Source: Motiliproteus coralliicola (GTDB lineage Bacteria > Pseudomonadota > Gammaproteobacteria > Pseudomonadales > Balneatricaceae). From it: a stretch of DNA of 64,000 nt. The translations under genes were made by a program, and so were the position numbers. Of this stretch, positions 56,911 through 63,630 are shown one piece after another (position 1 is the stretch's first letter; each line of letters starts with the position of its first letter). Under the pieces are notes generated by a model that did no database searches, was not told the DNA's origin, and was given only the letters and a program-made list of their open reading frames with translations. Location: assembly GCF_003345655.1 (NCBI RefSeq), contig NZ_QQOH01000003.1, positions 62,001 through 126,000 on the forward strand, given 5' to 3'.

Positions 56911-58143
56911 TTGCTGTCCCGGTATCCCGATTTGACCACCTCCTCTGTTGACTACGACGCCATCATTATCGGCGCCGGTGCCTCCGGCCTGATGTGTGCT
57001 GCCCAAGCCGGCTACCGCGGTCGCCGGGTACTGGTACTGGATAAAGCCCGCAAGCCGGGTCAGAAGATTCTGATCAGCGGTGGCGGTCGCTGTAATTTCA
57101 CCAATCGCAGCGTCGATCCCAACAACTACCTGTGCAGCAATCCGCACTTCGTCAAATCGGCTCTGGCACGTTTCAGTGCGCAAGACTTTATCGACCAGGT
57201 CGAACGCCACGGTATCGATTTTGAGGAGCGTGATCACGGCCAGTTGTTCTGTATCGAATCGGCCAAACAGATTGTCGAAATGCTGCTGACCGAGTGCGAC
57301 TGGGCCGGGGTCGAGATTCGGTTGAACACCGACGTGCAGTCGATCCAACGAATGAGCGAGCGCTATCCGGGCCAGCCGGGCTGGTTGGTGCATACCGGCG
57401 AGCAATACCTCAAGGCTGACAAACTGGTGATCGCCAGCGGCGGCCTGTCGATTCCGAAGCTGTCCTCCGCCTTCGGCTACCGCATCGCCGAGCAGTTCGG
57501 GTTAAAGATCCAGCCGACCTCCGCCGGCCTGGTCCCCTTTACCCTGCACACCGAAGACAAAGAGCAGTTCAGCAACTTCAGTGGAATCAGCCTAGCGGTG
57601 GAAATCAAGGCGCTGAACGGCCCCACTTTCATCCGCGACCTGCTGTTTACCCACCGAGGCCTATCCGGACCGGCGGTGCTGCAGATCTCCAACTATTGGC
57701 AACCGGGTGAGCCGGTTCAGATTAACTTTCTACCCCAGCAGGATCTGGATCAACTGCTGGAGCAGCAACTCGAAGCCCACCCGCAGCAATCGCTTAAGAA
57801 TGCGCTAGGGCGCTACCTTCCCAAGCGGCTGGCCGAGCTGCTAACTGCACCGCTAGCCAGCGCCTCAGAACCACTCATCCAACTGCGTCGCGATGATCGT
57901 GAGCTGCTACGCCAACGGCTGCATCACTTCGAGCTAAAACCCAACGCCACCGAAGGCTACCGCACCGCCGAAGTCACCCGCGGTGGTATCGACAGCGACG
58001 AGCTCTCATCCAAAACCTTTGAAGCCAAACGCGAACCTGGACTGTTCTTTATCGGTGAGGTTATCGATGTCACCGGCTGGCTGGGCGGCTACAACTTCCA
58101 ATGGGCCTGGGCCTCCGGACATGCCTGCGGGCAAGCTCTATAG
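56911..58143 (+). CDS. BaiN/HI0933 family NAD(P)/FAD flavoprotein
   Basis: Up to 410 residues. Both candidate starts are TTG (56911 and 56932); no in-frame ATG precedes the FAD fold. Seen: YDAIIIGAGASGLMCAAQAG, VLDKARKPGQKILISGGGRC, NFTNRS, LVIASGGLSIPKLSSAFGYR and the C-terminal VTGWLGGYNFQWAWASG. Family of FAD-containing oxidoreductases (E. coli YhiN, BaiN) whose bacterial role is largely unknown. It is the last core-genome gene before the cassette array. Confidence 0.9.
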   Translation: MLSRYPDLTTSSVDYDAIIIGAGASGLMCAAQAGYRGRRVLVLDKARKPGQKILISGGGRCNFTNRSVDPNNYLCSNPHFVKSALARFSAQDFIDQVERHGIDFEERDHGQLFCIESAKQIVEMLLTECDWAGVEIRLNTDVQSIQRMSERYPGQPGWLVHTGEQYLKADKLVIASGGLSIPKLSSAFGYRIAEQFGLKIQPTSAGLVPFTLHTEDKEQFSNFSGISLAVEIKALNGPTFIRDLLFTHRGLSGPAVLQISNYWQPGEPVQINFLPQQDLDQLLEQQLEAHPQQSLKNALGRYLPKRLAELLTAPLASASEPLIQLRRDDRELLRQRLHHFELKPNATEGYRTAEVTRGGIDSDELSSKTFEAKREPGLFFIGEVIDVTGWLGGYNFQWAWASGHACGQAL

Positions 58144-58862
58144 TGTATTTATAAAATTAAAACGAAGACTGTTGTAATAAAGCGAAGACAATCTATCCGC
58201 TTTTTTCTAAGCAGAAACGAAAGTAGGCGGTCTCTAAGCTCGAATTGTCTTCGTTTTTACACTTCTAGAGAGCAAGCTAACCCCAGCCACCTCAATTTCA
58301 GGCCTAGATAGCTTTAGTTAACTCCATGTGGATAGCTCAGATCGGTATTTCGGCTTAGATATCCTTGAAGCAGTGAGCTTTGACTGGCTGCATTCACCCA
58401 AGATCGGACATTGGGGCAACACTTGTTAGGAGTCCCCTAACAACACTTTCCTGCCGCTGACGATCCATCTTCCTGGGACCTCCCGAATCAATCTTATTTT
58501 CTCGTAAGCAGACGTTGGTCCGCTTGAGTCTTCTGGACTGGACGTGCCAAAGCAGCCATCAGAGCCCTTGGCATTACTGTGTATGAATACAACATATCTA
58601 GCCGTTTTTGCTAACCGCGCTCGTTTTGTCGAAATTGGTGGCACGGTTTGCTCTGGCAAGTTTCCCTCAACTCCTGCATGATCAGTGCTTTAGGGACAGC
58701 AGGCACTGAGATACTGTGCCACCCCACCAAGATATATGCGCATGCTCGTTTTCATAGGAGGAAGATGACAGGTGTTTTCCAATTCTTCTTTTTATTCAGT
58801 CGTTTGCCAACCTGTATTCAGGATATCGATATGGCAAAACGAGCGCGCTCAAGAATAAAGCT
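58144..58862. other. Non-coding region on the left side of the cassette array
   Basis: 719 bases with no convincing gene. It contains an inverted repeat AAAACGAAGAC (58159-58169) / GTCTTCGTTTT (58247-58257) with a further GCGAAGACAAT (58182-58192) copy, which may end the flavoprotein transcript. A 77-codon leftward frame (58426-58659) has no ribosome site and was not called. No integrase gene, attI site or complete attC is visible. Confidence 0.55.
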
Positions 58863-58881
58863 GTTATGTGTAGAAATAAAG

Positions 58882-59259
58882 ATGAATGAAGAAGCATCAA
58901 AAATAGTTATAGATTTAGCTAAGGAATTAATCTCCTTTGTTTCTTCTCAAGAATCGAATTGGAAGACAGCATATTTTCGTTTCCATATAAACGGAAGCAA
59001 TTACGGTTCTAATGGTTCCTATGAAATATCTGAATCTATCAAGCTATTTGACCCATTCGAAGATGAGTCATTCTTTGACACAATGAACACGCAAGGAAAA
59101 AAGCTTCATAATATTCTTTCTAAAAAATCAGAGCCCTTTATAGTTATGCTACTTACAATTGATCACTCAGGTAACTACAAAGTACTTTTTGAAAACAAAG
59201 ACGCTGATAAATGGAAAATTTCAAAAGCAAACGGGGGTACGGGTGTGCCTAACACATAA
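58882..59259 (+). CDS. Cassette 1: small protein, immunity-protein-like
   Basis: 125 residues from the ATG at 58882, 12 bases after a GTTATGTG like that at the start of other cassettes; the open frame upstream is not credible coding. Acidic, mixed alpha/beta: KIVIDLAKELISFVSSQESN, WKTAYFRFHINGSNYGSNGS, FIVMLLTIDHSGNYKVLFEN. The layout recalls YezG/DUF600-type immunity proteins, but the match is from impression only. AT-rich, unlike the flanks. The stop codon lies within the left arm of the attC that follows. Confidence 0.6.
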   Translation: MNEEASKIVIDLAKELISFVSSQESNWKTAYFRFHINGSNYGSNGSYEISESIKLFDPFEDESFFDTMNTQGKKLHNILSKKSEPFIVMLLTIDHSGNYKVLFENKDADKWKISKANGGTGVPNT

Positions 59260-59326
59260 CAAGCAAAGGCAGCATCGCCCTATGGGCTGGACGCGCTAAC
59301 GCGCGCCGCTGCTTTGGGCGTTAAAT
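59254..59326 (+). other. attC site A
   Basis: 73 bases. Left end ACATAAC, right end GTTAAAT; inner arms GCAAAGGCAGC pair with GCTGCTTTGGGC (one extra base), the usual attC asymmetry. Centre ACGCGCTAACGCGCG differs from the other sites, so this cassette may have a different origin. Confidence 0.88.
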
Positions 59327-59346
59327 TGCAAGGAGCGATACGCAAG

Positions 59347-59655
59347 TTGGAAGCAATCAACACAGTCGGAATAGTGGCAACGGTCCTCGTATTCACAGTA
59401 TCCGTTGTTCTTGCGCCTATTGCTCTAGTGCGTATCGCCAAAAGCTATTTGCGTGTCTGTGCACATGTGAAGCCTTCCGCACTAGAAAGACATTCCACAC
59501 TACGGTGGAATCGCTTCAACGCTTTGTTCTTTCCTGACGCACTTGATGAGGTCGGGGCTGCAGCCAGAAGATCTGTGCTACGAAACACAGCCATTTTCTT
59601 TACGTTAATCGGCCTTACAATGGCCCTGGCGGTTACAAATGGGCTTGCAACTTAA
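59347..59655 (+). CDS. Cassette 2: small membrane protein
   Basis: 102 residues from a TTG at 59347 with AAGGAG about ten bases ahead; no ATG is available. Two membrane helices (IVATVLVFTVSVVLAPIALV and TAIFFTLIGLTMALAVTNG) flank a basic loop of about 45 residues (HSTLRWNRFNALFFPDALDE). Family not recognised. Membrane proteins of this size are frequent in cassettes. The stop lies inside attC B. Confidence 0.62.
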   Translation: MEAINTVGIVATVLVFTVSVVLAPIALVRIAKSYLRVCAHVKPSALERHSTLRWNRFNALFFPDALDEVGAAARRSVLRNTAIFFTLIGLTMALAVTNGLAT

Positions 59656-59733
59656 CAAGGCAATCAACTTCAGCCCTTCGGGCTCGGAACTCCGCAAGCA
59701 AGCTTGCTCCGCCCCGTTATTGCGGCGTTATGT
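59650..59733 (+). other. attC site B
   Basis: 84 bases: ACTTAAC ... GTTATGT. Inner arms GGCAATCAAC and GTTATTGCGGC pair; the centre contains CAGCCCTTCGGGCT and CAAGCAAGCTTGCT small hairpins, as in the later sites. Confidence 0.9.
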
Positions 59734-59743
59734 GGCATAGATA

Positions 59744-60058
59744 ATGAAGCTAATACTCTACTTTCTTTTGACGATTTTTATCGCTACGGGGTGTACTGAA
59801 AAGCCGATAGATAGAGTTACCGGCTTACTAATAATTAATGAATCCGGGCAGGCTTCAATCAAGGAGTGTGGAACGGATCTCATGTTTACCTTCGGGCAAA
59901 AGCTGTCACCATCTTTCTATGTATTCCTACAAGATGGTAAGCAATTAGCTAAAGCCGGAAGTATTGTGGTTTCAGTAAGCGGGGTTATCAAAGATCAGGT
60001 CATACTCGAACCACAAGAGCATGACATGACCAAAGGAGTGTGCAGCAATGCCACATAA
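59744..60058 (+). CDS. Cassette 3: small lipoprotein
   Basis: 104 residues. Lipoprotein signal MKLILYFLLTIFIATGC with the lipid-carrying Cys at 17, then a small beta-rich domain (VTGLLIINESGQASIKECG, YVFLQDGKQLAKAGSIVVSV) with two more cysteines. Function unknown. It begins 11 bases after the attC B boundary, so its leader is almost nil. The stop lies inside attC C. Confidence 0.75.
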   Translation: MKLILYFLLTIFIATGCTEKPIDRVTGLLIINESGQASIKECGTDLMFTFGQKLSPSFYVFLQDGKQLAKAGSIVVSVSGVIKDQVILEPQEHDMTKGVCSNAT

Positions 60059-60142
60059 CAAGGCCGTCAACGTTCAGCCCAACTACGTTGGGCACGGAAC
60101 TCAGCTGCTACGCAGCTTCGTCCCGTTACGGCGGCGTTAGCG
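60053..60142 (+). other. attC site C
   Basis: 90 bases: ACATAAC ... GTTAGCG. Inner arms GGCCGTCAAC and GTTACGGCGGC pair. The centre CCCAACTACGTTGGG and CAGCTGCTACGCAGCTTCG is nearly identical to attC D. Confidence 0.92.
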
Positions 60143-60149
60143 ATACTGT

Positions 60150-60509
60150 GTGGAAGCCCCGAGTGCAAAAGGAAATATTGGTTTGGCCGCAAAGATCTTC
60201 ACAGGTTTCATTACTCTGCTGCTGGTTTTAGAAGCTATCGCAGCATCAGTCTCCGTACCAAAGTATGAAAGTATCTTTACTGGTTTTGGTGCAAAGCTCC
60301 CCTTTTTCACTGAAGTCATCGTGGCTAGTACATTTTGGATTTGGCTGCTCCCCTTAGCTGCCTTAGGCATCATCTATCAGCGAATGCCTAAGGGTAAAAG
60401 CTACGTACTCCCAGTGCTGTTTATCTTTGTCCTGGGCGTGCTATATGTACCCGCAGCACTCTATGGTCTCTATTTACCAGTCTGGGAACTAGCGGAGGCT
60501 CAAGCCTAG
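60150..60509 (+). CDS. Cassette 4: membrane protein
   Basis: 119 residues from a GTG at 60150, only eight bases after the attC boundary. About three membrane helices (AKIFTGFITLLLVLEAIAAS, FFTEVIVASTFWIWLLPLAA, VLPVLFIFVLGVLYVPAALY) joined by short loops. It resembles other uncharacterised cassette membrane proteins; no motif suggests a substrate. Start is uncertain because there is no Shine-Dalgarno sequence. Confidence 0.62.
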   Translation: MEAPSAKGNIGLAAKIFTGFITLLLVLEAIAASVSVPKYESIFTGFGAKLPFFTEVIVASTFWIWLLPLAALGIIYQRMPKGKSYVLPVLFIFVLGVLYVPAALYGLYLPVWELAEAQA

Positions 60510-60513
60510 TGAT

Positions 60514-60603
60514 CGCTAACAAGGCAGTCAACTTAATGCCCAACTACGTTGGGCACGGAACTCCGCCGCTACGCGGCTTCGTCCCGTTACTGCGACGTTA
60601 TGT
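60514..60603 (+). other. attC site D
   Basis: 90 bases: CGCTAAC ... GTTATGT. Inner arms GGCAGTCAAC and GTTACTGCGAC pair. High similarity to sites C and E. Confidence 0.92.
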
Positions 60604-60617
60604 TTCAAGGAGAGATC

Positions 60618-61013
60618 GTGCCTTACAAAATGAATGAGCAGCAGTTCCAAGCTGTGAACGATCTCTCAGACGATGAGCGTTACCGCCACTTCATTTCCAA
60701 GGTCGCCGACTGGCAGCAAGTTTGGGGTGTCCGGAATTCCGAGGGTTGGCTTACCCCAGCAACGCCTGACGATTTAGATTACTTCCCCTTTTGGCCTCAT
60801 CCTGAATATGCTCAACGCATCGCTGACGAGCACTGGCCTGGGCATGAGGCCGAAGAATTTGATTATGAGTTCTTAATCACCGAAGGTCTTGAACAACTAA
60901 GCAACGACGGCATGAAAGTCGCTGTCTTTCCAAACCTCGGTTGGCAGTGTCTGGTTTTAGATGCCAAGCAGTTGCTAAACGACTTACTGATAGAGTCTGA
61001 GAGGTACAGTTGA
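60618..61013 (+). CDS. Cassette 5: DUF2750 protein
   Basis: 131 residues from a GTG at 60618, with AAGGAG five bases ahead; the ATG at 60630 is the alternative. Matches DUF2750: MNEQQFQAVNDLSDDERYRH, FISKVADWQQVWGV, YFPFWPHPEYAQRIADEHWP and VAVFPNLGWQCLVL. A soluble small protein of unknown function that often occurs in accessory DNA. Stop immediately before attC E. Confidence 0.85.
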   Translation: MPYKMNEQQFQAVNDLSDDERYRHFISKVADWQQVWGVRNSEGWLTPATPDDLDYFPFWPHPEYAQRIADEHWPGHEAEEFDYEFLITEGLEQLSNDGMKVAVFPNLGWQCLVLDAKQLLNDLLIESERYS

Positions 61014-61014
61014 A

Positions 61015-61104
61015 ACATAACAAGGCATTCAACTTCAGCCAGCAAGCTGGCTCGGAACTCAAAACCGCTGCGCGGTTTTTCGTCCCGTTAATGCGGCGTT
61101 ATGT
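61015..61104 (+). other. attC site E
   Basis: 90 bases: ACATAAC ... GTTATGT. Inner arms GGCATTCAAC and GTTAATGCGGC pair; centre CAGCCAGCAAGCTGGCT and AAACCGCTGCGCGGTTTTT form small hairpins. Confidence 0.92.
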
Positions 61105-61137
61105 GCTCTAATGGCTGATGCTCAAAGGTAAGGTGTA

Positions 61138-61623
61138 ATGTTTTATCCAAGGGAAGCCAAACGTGATTTTTATTACACAAGCAGAATTTGGTCATTAATT
61201 CTTACATTCCCCTTTATTGGATTAATTCTTATATCAAAGAACAGCGCCATTTCCTATGCAGCAATAAATGCTTTCCCGGTAGAAGCAACGGCAAGTGTGA
61301 GTAGCGTAAAGGATTCCGCTACACGTAGAAAAAGCATTGTCATATATTATTCATTTAGTGACAGCTCGGGAAAAACTCAAGTAGGCCAGTACATCAAGTC
61401 ATACAAAAAAAGGCACTTGAAACTATACAAAACAAAAGAAATATCAATTATCTACTCATCCTTGCTGCCTAAATTTAGTACAGCAAAAGAAGGAAGATAT
61501 GATAACTCAATAAGTTTTTACATATTCCTAGGTGGCTCGATTGTAATAATTCTTTGTATTGTTTTTAATTTTTACAGCTTTTATAAAACAACAAAACTTA
61601 AAAAAGAAGATATTTACTATTAA
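61138..61623 (+). CDS. Cassette 6: DUF3592-like membrane protein
   Basis: 161 residues with two membrane helices (IWSLILTFPFIGLILIS and FYIFLGGSIVIILCIVFNFY) and a soluble domain between them (VEATASVSSVKDS, SIVIYYSFSDSSGKTQVGQY, EISIIYSSLLPKFSTA), the layout of DUF3592 proteins. Very AT-rich and lysine-rich. AAGGTG lies ahead of the ATG. It is followed by 21 bases and then a shortened attC. Confidence 0.75.
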   Translation: MFYPREAKRDFYYTSRIWSLILTFPFIGLILISKNSAISYAAINAFPVEATASVSSVKDSATRRKSIVIYYSFSDSSGKTQVGQYIKSYKKRHLKLYKTKEISIIYSSLLPKFSTAKEGRYDNSISFYIFLGGSIVIILCIVFNFYSFYKTTKLKKEDIYY

Positions 61624-61644
61624 TAAACAAGTTTCAATTAATGC

Positions 61645-61697
61645 ACATAACAAAGCGTTTAACTTTACGCACTACTATGCGGGGCGCGGCGTTATAT
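61645..61697 (+). other. attC site F, shortened
   Basis: 53 bases: ACATAAC ... GTTATAT. The left inner arm AAAGCGTTTAAC is present, but its expected partner is missing and the centre is only about 20 bases. This looks like an internal deletion that removed the right inner arm. Confidence 0.72.
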
Positions 61698-61712
61698 TTC
61701 CTAGAGAGCACA

Positions 61713-62213
61713 ATGGAATACGATAAATCGAAGTTTAAGAGTATGGATGTCTCATTCGGTTACACTGGGATAAAACTATTCGATCCTAGCGAATTAGATA
61801 AAGCTCAATTAGGGTACTCCGTACATCCAAATGGAGAACCCCTTACGGGCATGGAACAAGGCGACTGGCAAGAATCCTGGGTCGTAATTGGTCACATCAC
61901 CGATTGTGGTGACCCAATATTCGTAGATATTTCAACTGATGATTTGGTGGTATTTACGGCTACCCATGGTCGAGGTTTTTGGGTAGCAGAATTAATCTCT
62001 AGTTCATACTACAGCTTTCTCGCTGTAATGGATAAGTTTTTAAAGCTGTCTCAGGACAGAAGTTTTCCCGTCGAATTAGAAAACAACCCAATGACACGGG
62101 CGGAGTATGACGAATTCGTTTCTTTTGTTTCAGACACCGCAAAAATATCTGATACTTTCTTTTGGGAGCTTTTGGTTTCGGATGAAGAGTCAGGCATTGG
62201 GCCTGAAATATAA
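61713..62213 (+). CDS. Cassette 7: SMI1/KNR4 (SUKH)-family-like protein
   Basis: 166 residues from the ATG at 61713; the open frame upstream runs through attC F and is not coding. Soluble, acidic. QESWVVIGHITDCGDPIFVD and STDDLVVFTATHGRGFWVAE are the core strands of SUKH proteins, in which members act as immunity proteins to contact-dependent or polymorphic nuclease toxins. No toxin gene is in the window, so an orphan immunity role is possible but unproven. Confidence 0.75.
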   Translation: MEYDKSKFKSMDVSFGYTGIKLFDPSELDKAQLGYSVHPNGEPLTGMEQGDWQESWVVIGHITDCGDPIFVDISTDDLVVFTATHGRGFWVAELISSSYYSFLAVMDKFLKLSQDRSFPVELENNPMTRAEYDEFVSFVSDTAKISDTFFWELLVSDEESGIGPEI

Positions 62214-62275
62214 CAATTACAGACAATCGGACTTCCGCAGCTGCGCTGCTCCAGCCCGTTAAGGCGGCGTTATGG
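62208..62275 (+). other. attC site G
   Basis: 68 bases: ATATAAC ... GTTATGG. Centre CCGCAGCTGCGCTGCTCC. The right inner arm CGTTAAGGCGG is clear; the left arm is weaker. It closes cassette 7. Confidence 0.8.
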
Positions 62276-62288
62276 CGAACTCACCTAC

Positions 62289-62340
62289 CCCGTTAGTGGC
62301 TAACAGGTGGCGTTAAATAGGCATTCAACGCTTCAGCCTA
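62289..62340 (+). other. Degraded attC fragment at the array end
   Basis: GCTAACAGGTGGCGTTAAAT followed by AGGCATTCAACGCTTCAGCC. The second part matches the left half of attC E (GGCATTCAACTTCAGCC); the right half is missing. It marks the decayed downstream limit of the array. Confidence 0.6.
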
Positions 62341-62450
62341 CATCCAGATAAAGCGGCTTTCACCCAGTTCATCCCCCGTTCAACATACTACGATATAGTG
62401 AGTCTGCATCGACCATTGCAGTGCTTCGTCAAGCAAAGGAATTCTGAATC

Positions 62451-62888
62451 ATGAATGCTAAATATCTACTTATCACACTCGCATTATCGGCTTCGGTGAC
62501 TAGCCTTCCTGCCGTCGCTGATTCTCATAAAAAAGCGGAACGAGAGGCTCGCTTAGAGCAACAACGAGAGGAAAGAGAATACCGCTTAGAGCAACAGCGG
62601 GATAAGCGCGAATATCGGTTAGAGCAGCGAGAAGATGAACGTGAACACGCCATGCGTGAACGCGAGCTTGAGAGGGAAGAGCGCCTTCGCTATCAGGAAC
62701 AGCAACGCGAAGAACGTAAAGACTATGCAGAGCGCGAACGCGAAGAGCGGAAGCTGAGTGAGGAGATGGAGCGTGAAGATCGGAAGCTGCAAAAGGAAAT
62801 GGAGCGCGAAGAGCGCAAGCTGAAAAAAGAGATGGCTCGAGAAGACCGCAAACGCCGAAAAGAGAATGGCCGTGGTCGTAGTGAGTGA
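62451..62888 (+). CDS. Exported charged coiled-coil protein
   Basis: 145 residues. Signal peptide about 1-23 (LLITLALSASVTSLPAVA). The rest is almost only Glu, Arg, Lys and Gln in a heptad-like pattern (REARLEQQREEREYRLEQQR; EEMEREDRKLQKEMEREERK), so a long single alpha-helix or coiled coil in the periplasm. Function unknown; low complexity prevents family assignment. It directly follows the array and is not bounded by an attC on its right, so it is probably chromosomal. Confidence 0.72.
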   Translation: MNAKYLLITLALSASVTSLPAVADSHKKAEREARLEQQREEREYRLEQQRDKREYRLEQREDEREHAMRERELEREERLRYQEQQREERKDYAEREREERKLSEEMEREDRKLQKEMEREERKLKKEMAREDRKRRKENGRGRSE

Positions 62889-63105
62889 TAAACCCCGTTG
62901 ACGCAACAAAGCTCTATTTAATTTTTTAGAATGATTTGTCCGGCGATATTATCGGGCGATCTAATTCAAACAAAGAAAGCAAGGAAGATTGCTGCGTCTG
63001 AGTTTAAGATTGACGAAATGGCGGATCAGGCCTATCTTTTTCGCCACATCAAATTAAAGTAGATCCAACTACTTAGACGTTATACCCGTAGAAAAAGGCC
63101 CACTT

Positions 63106-63273
63106 ATGAAAAAATGTTTTATGGCATGTGCACTGGCATTCTCGGCTGTCCTTTTACAGGGCTGTTCTCCTGAAGTAGGGAGTAAAGAGTGGTGTACAGA
63201 TCTCAAGGAGAAGCCGAAAGGCGAATGGACCGCAAACGAAGCCAAAGACTTCACTAAACATTGCATTCTTTAA
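63106..63273 (+). CDS. DUF3012 small lipoprotein
   Basis: 55 residues. Lipoprotein signal ending LLQGC (Cys near residue 19), then EVGSKEWCTDLKEKPKGEW and ANEAKDFTKHCIL, which match DUF3012, a family of tiny lipoproteins of unknown role in marine gammaproteobacteria. AAAAGG lies about eight bases before the ATG. Easily missed because of its length. Confidence 0.85.
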   Translation: MKKCFMACALAFSAVLLQGCSPEVGSKEWCTDLKEKPKGEWTANEAKDFTKHCIL

Positions 63274-63289
63274 AGACTCGCCTTTAAAC

Positions 63290-63324
63290 CACCCGGCCGC
63301 TGATCCTGTACTGCAGGCCGGGTG
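63290..63324 (+). terminator. Stem-loop after the DUF3012 gene
   Basis: CACCCGGCC / GGCCGGGTG with a loop of 17 bases, 16 bases after the stop. GC-rich stem without a T tract; tentative terminator. Confidence 0.5.
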
Positions 63325-63456
63325 AGCTTCCTGCTCAACCACCTCACCGGCAACCTTCTGCGCCTCTTACCTCTGGGTTACCCAGCCTCTTAGAACCGTG
63401 CGACAGACGATAACCACAGCCTAGCCCCCAGCGGCCCGCTTGAACTCAACGATCGA

Positions 63457-63630
63457 CTAATCGCTGCGGTCCTTATTCATTGGAATAAAGACAAAGATAG
63501 TGGCCACAACCAAGATAACGCCCCCAGCTATATAGCCGAGACGTTCCAAGCTAATCTCCGTCATCGCGTTGGCCTGAAAGAACAGATAAAAAGCCAAGCA
63601 GATCGATATAATTGCGCCGATTATCTTCAT
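63457..63630 (-). CDS. Short two-helix membrane protein
   Basis: 57 residues: MKIIGAIISICLAFYLFFQA forms the first helix, then a polar turn (MTEISLERLG), then YIAGGVILVVATIFVFIP, and a basic end NKDRSD. AAAGGAG lies six bases before the ATG, which makes it a credible gene despite its size. Family unknown. The leftward direction opposes the DUF3012 gene. Confidence 0.7.
   Translation of the reverse strand: MKIIGAIISICLAFYLFFQANAMTEISLERLGYIAGGVILVVATIFVFIPMNKDRSD

Larger units (their letters stand above)
58863..62340 (+). mobile_element. Integrase-less integron cassette array (CALIN), seven cassettes
   Basis: Seven short genes, all rightward, each followed within a few bases of its stop by an attC site whose arms carry ACATAAC-like and GTTATGT-like ends. 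The boundaries GTT are at 58863, 59320, 59727, 60136, 60597, 61098, 61691 and 62269. No intI gene lies in the 58 kb to the left or the 1.7 kb to the right. Genes lack promoters of their own and are mostly small, exported or immunity-like, the typical content of a sedentary chromosomal array. Confidence 0.9.

Noticed and set aside
58426-58659. 77-codon leftward frame next to the cassette array
   Set aside because: No ribosome site, no recognisable domain, overlaps the start of another open frame; not enough support.
58648-58881. N-terminal extension of the cassette 1 frame
   Set aside because: The 78 extra codons show no coding character and would cross the cassette boundary; the ATG at 58882 follows the boundary as in other cassettes.
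59254-62275. Regularly spaced related repeats resembling a CRISPR array
   Set aside because: Spacing is 400-600 bases with a gene in each interval, and the repeats are long imperfect palindromes with paired arms, which fits attC sites, not CRISPR.
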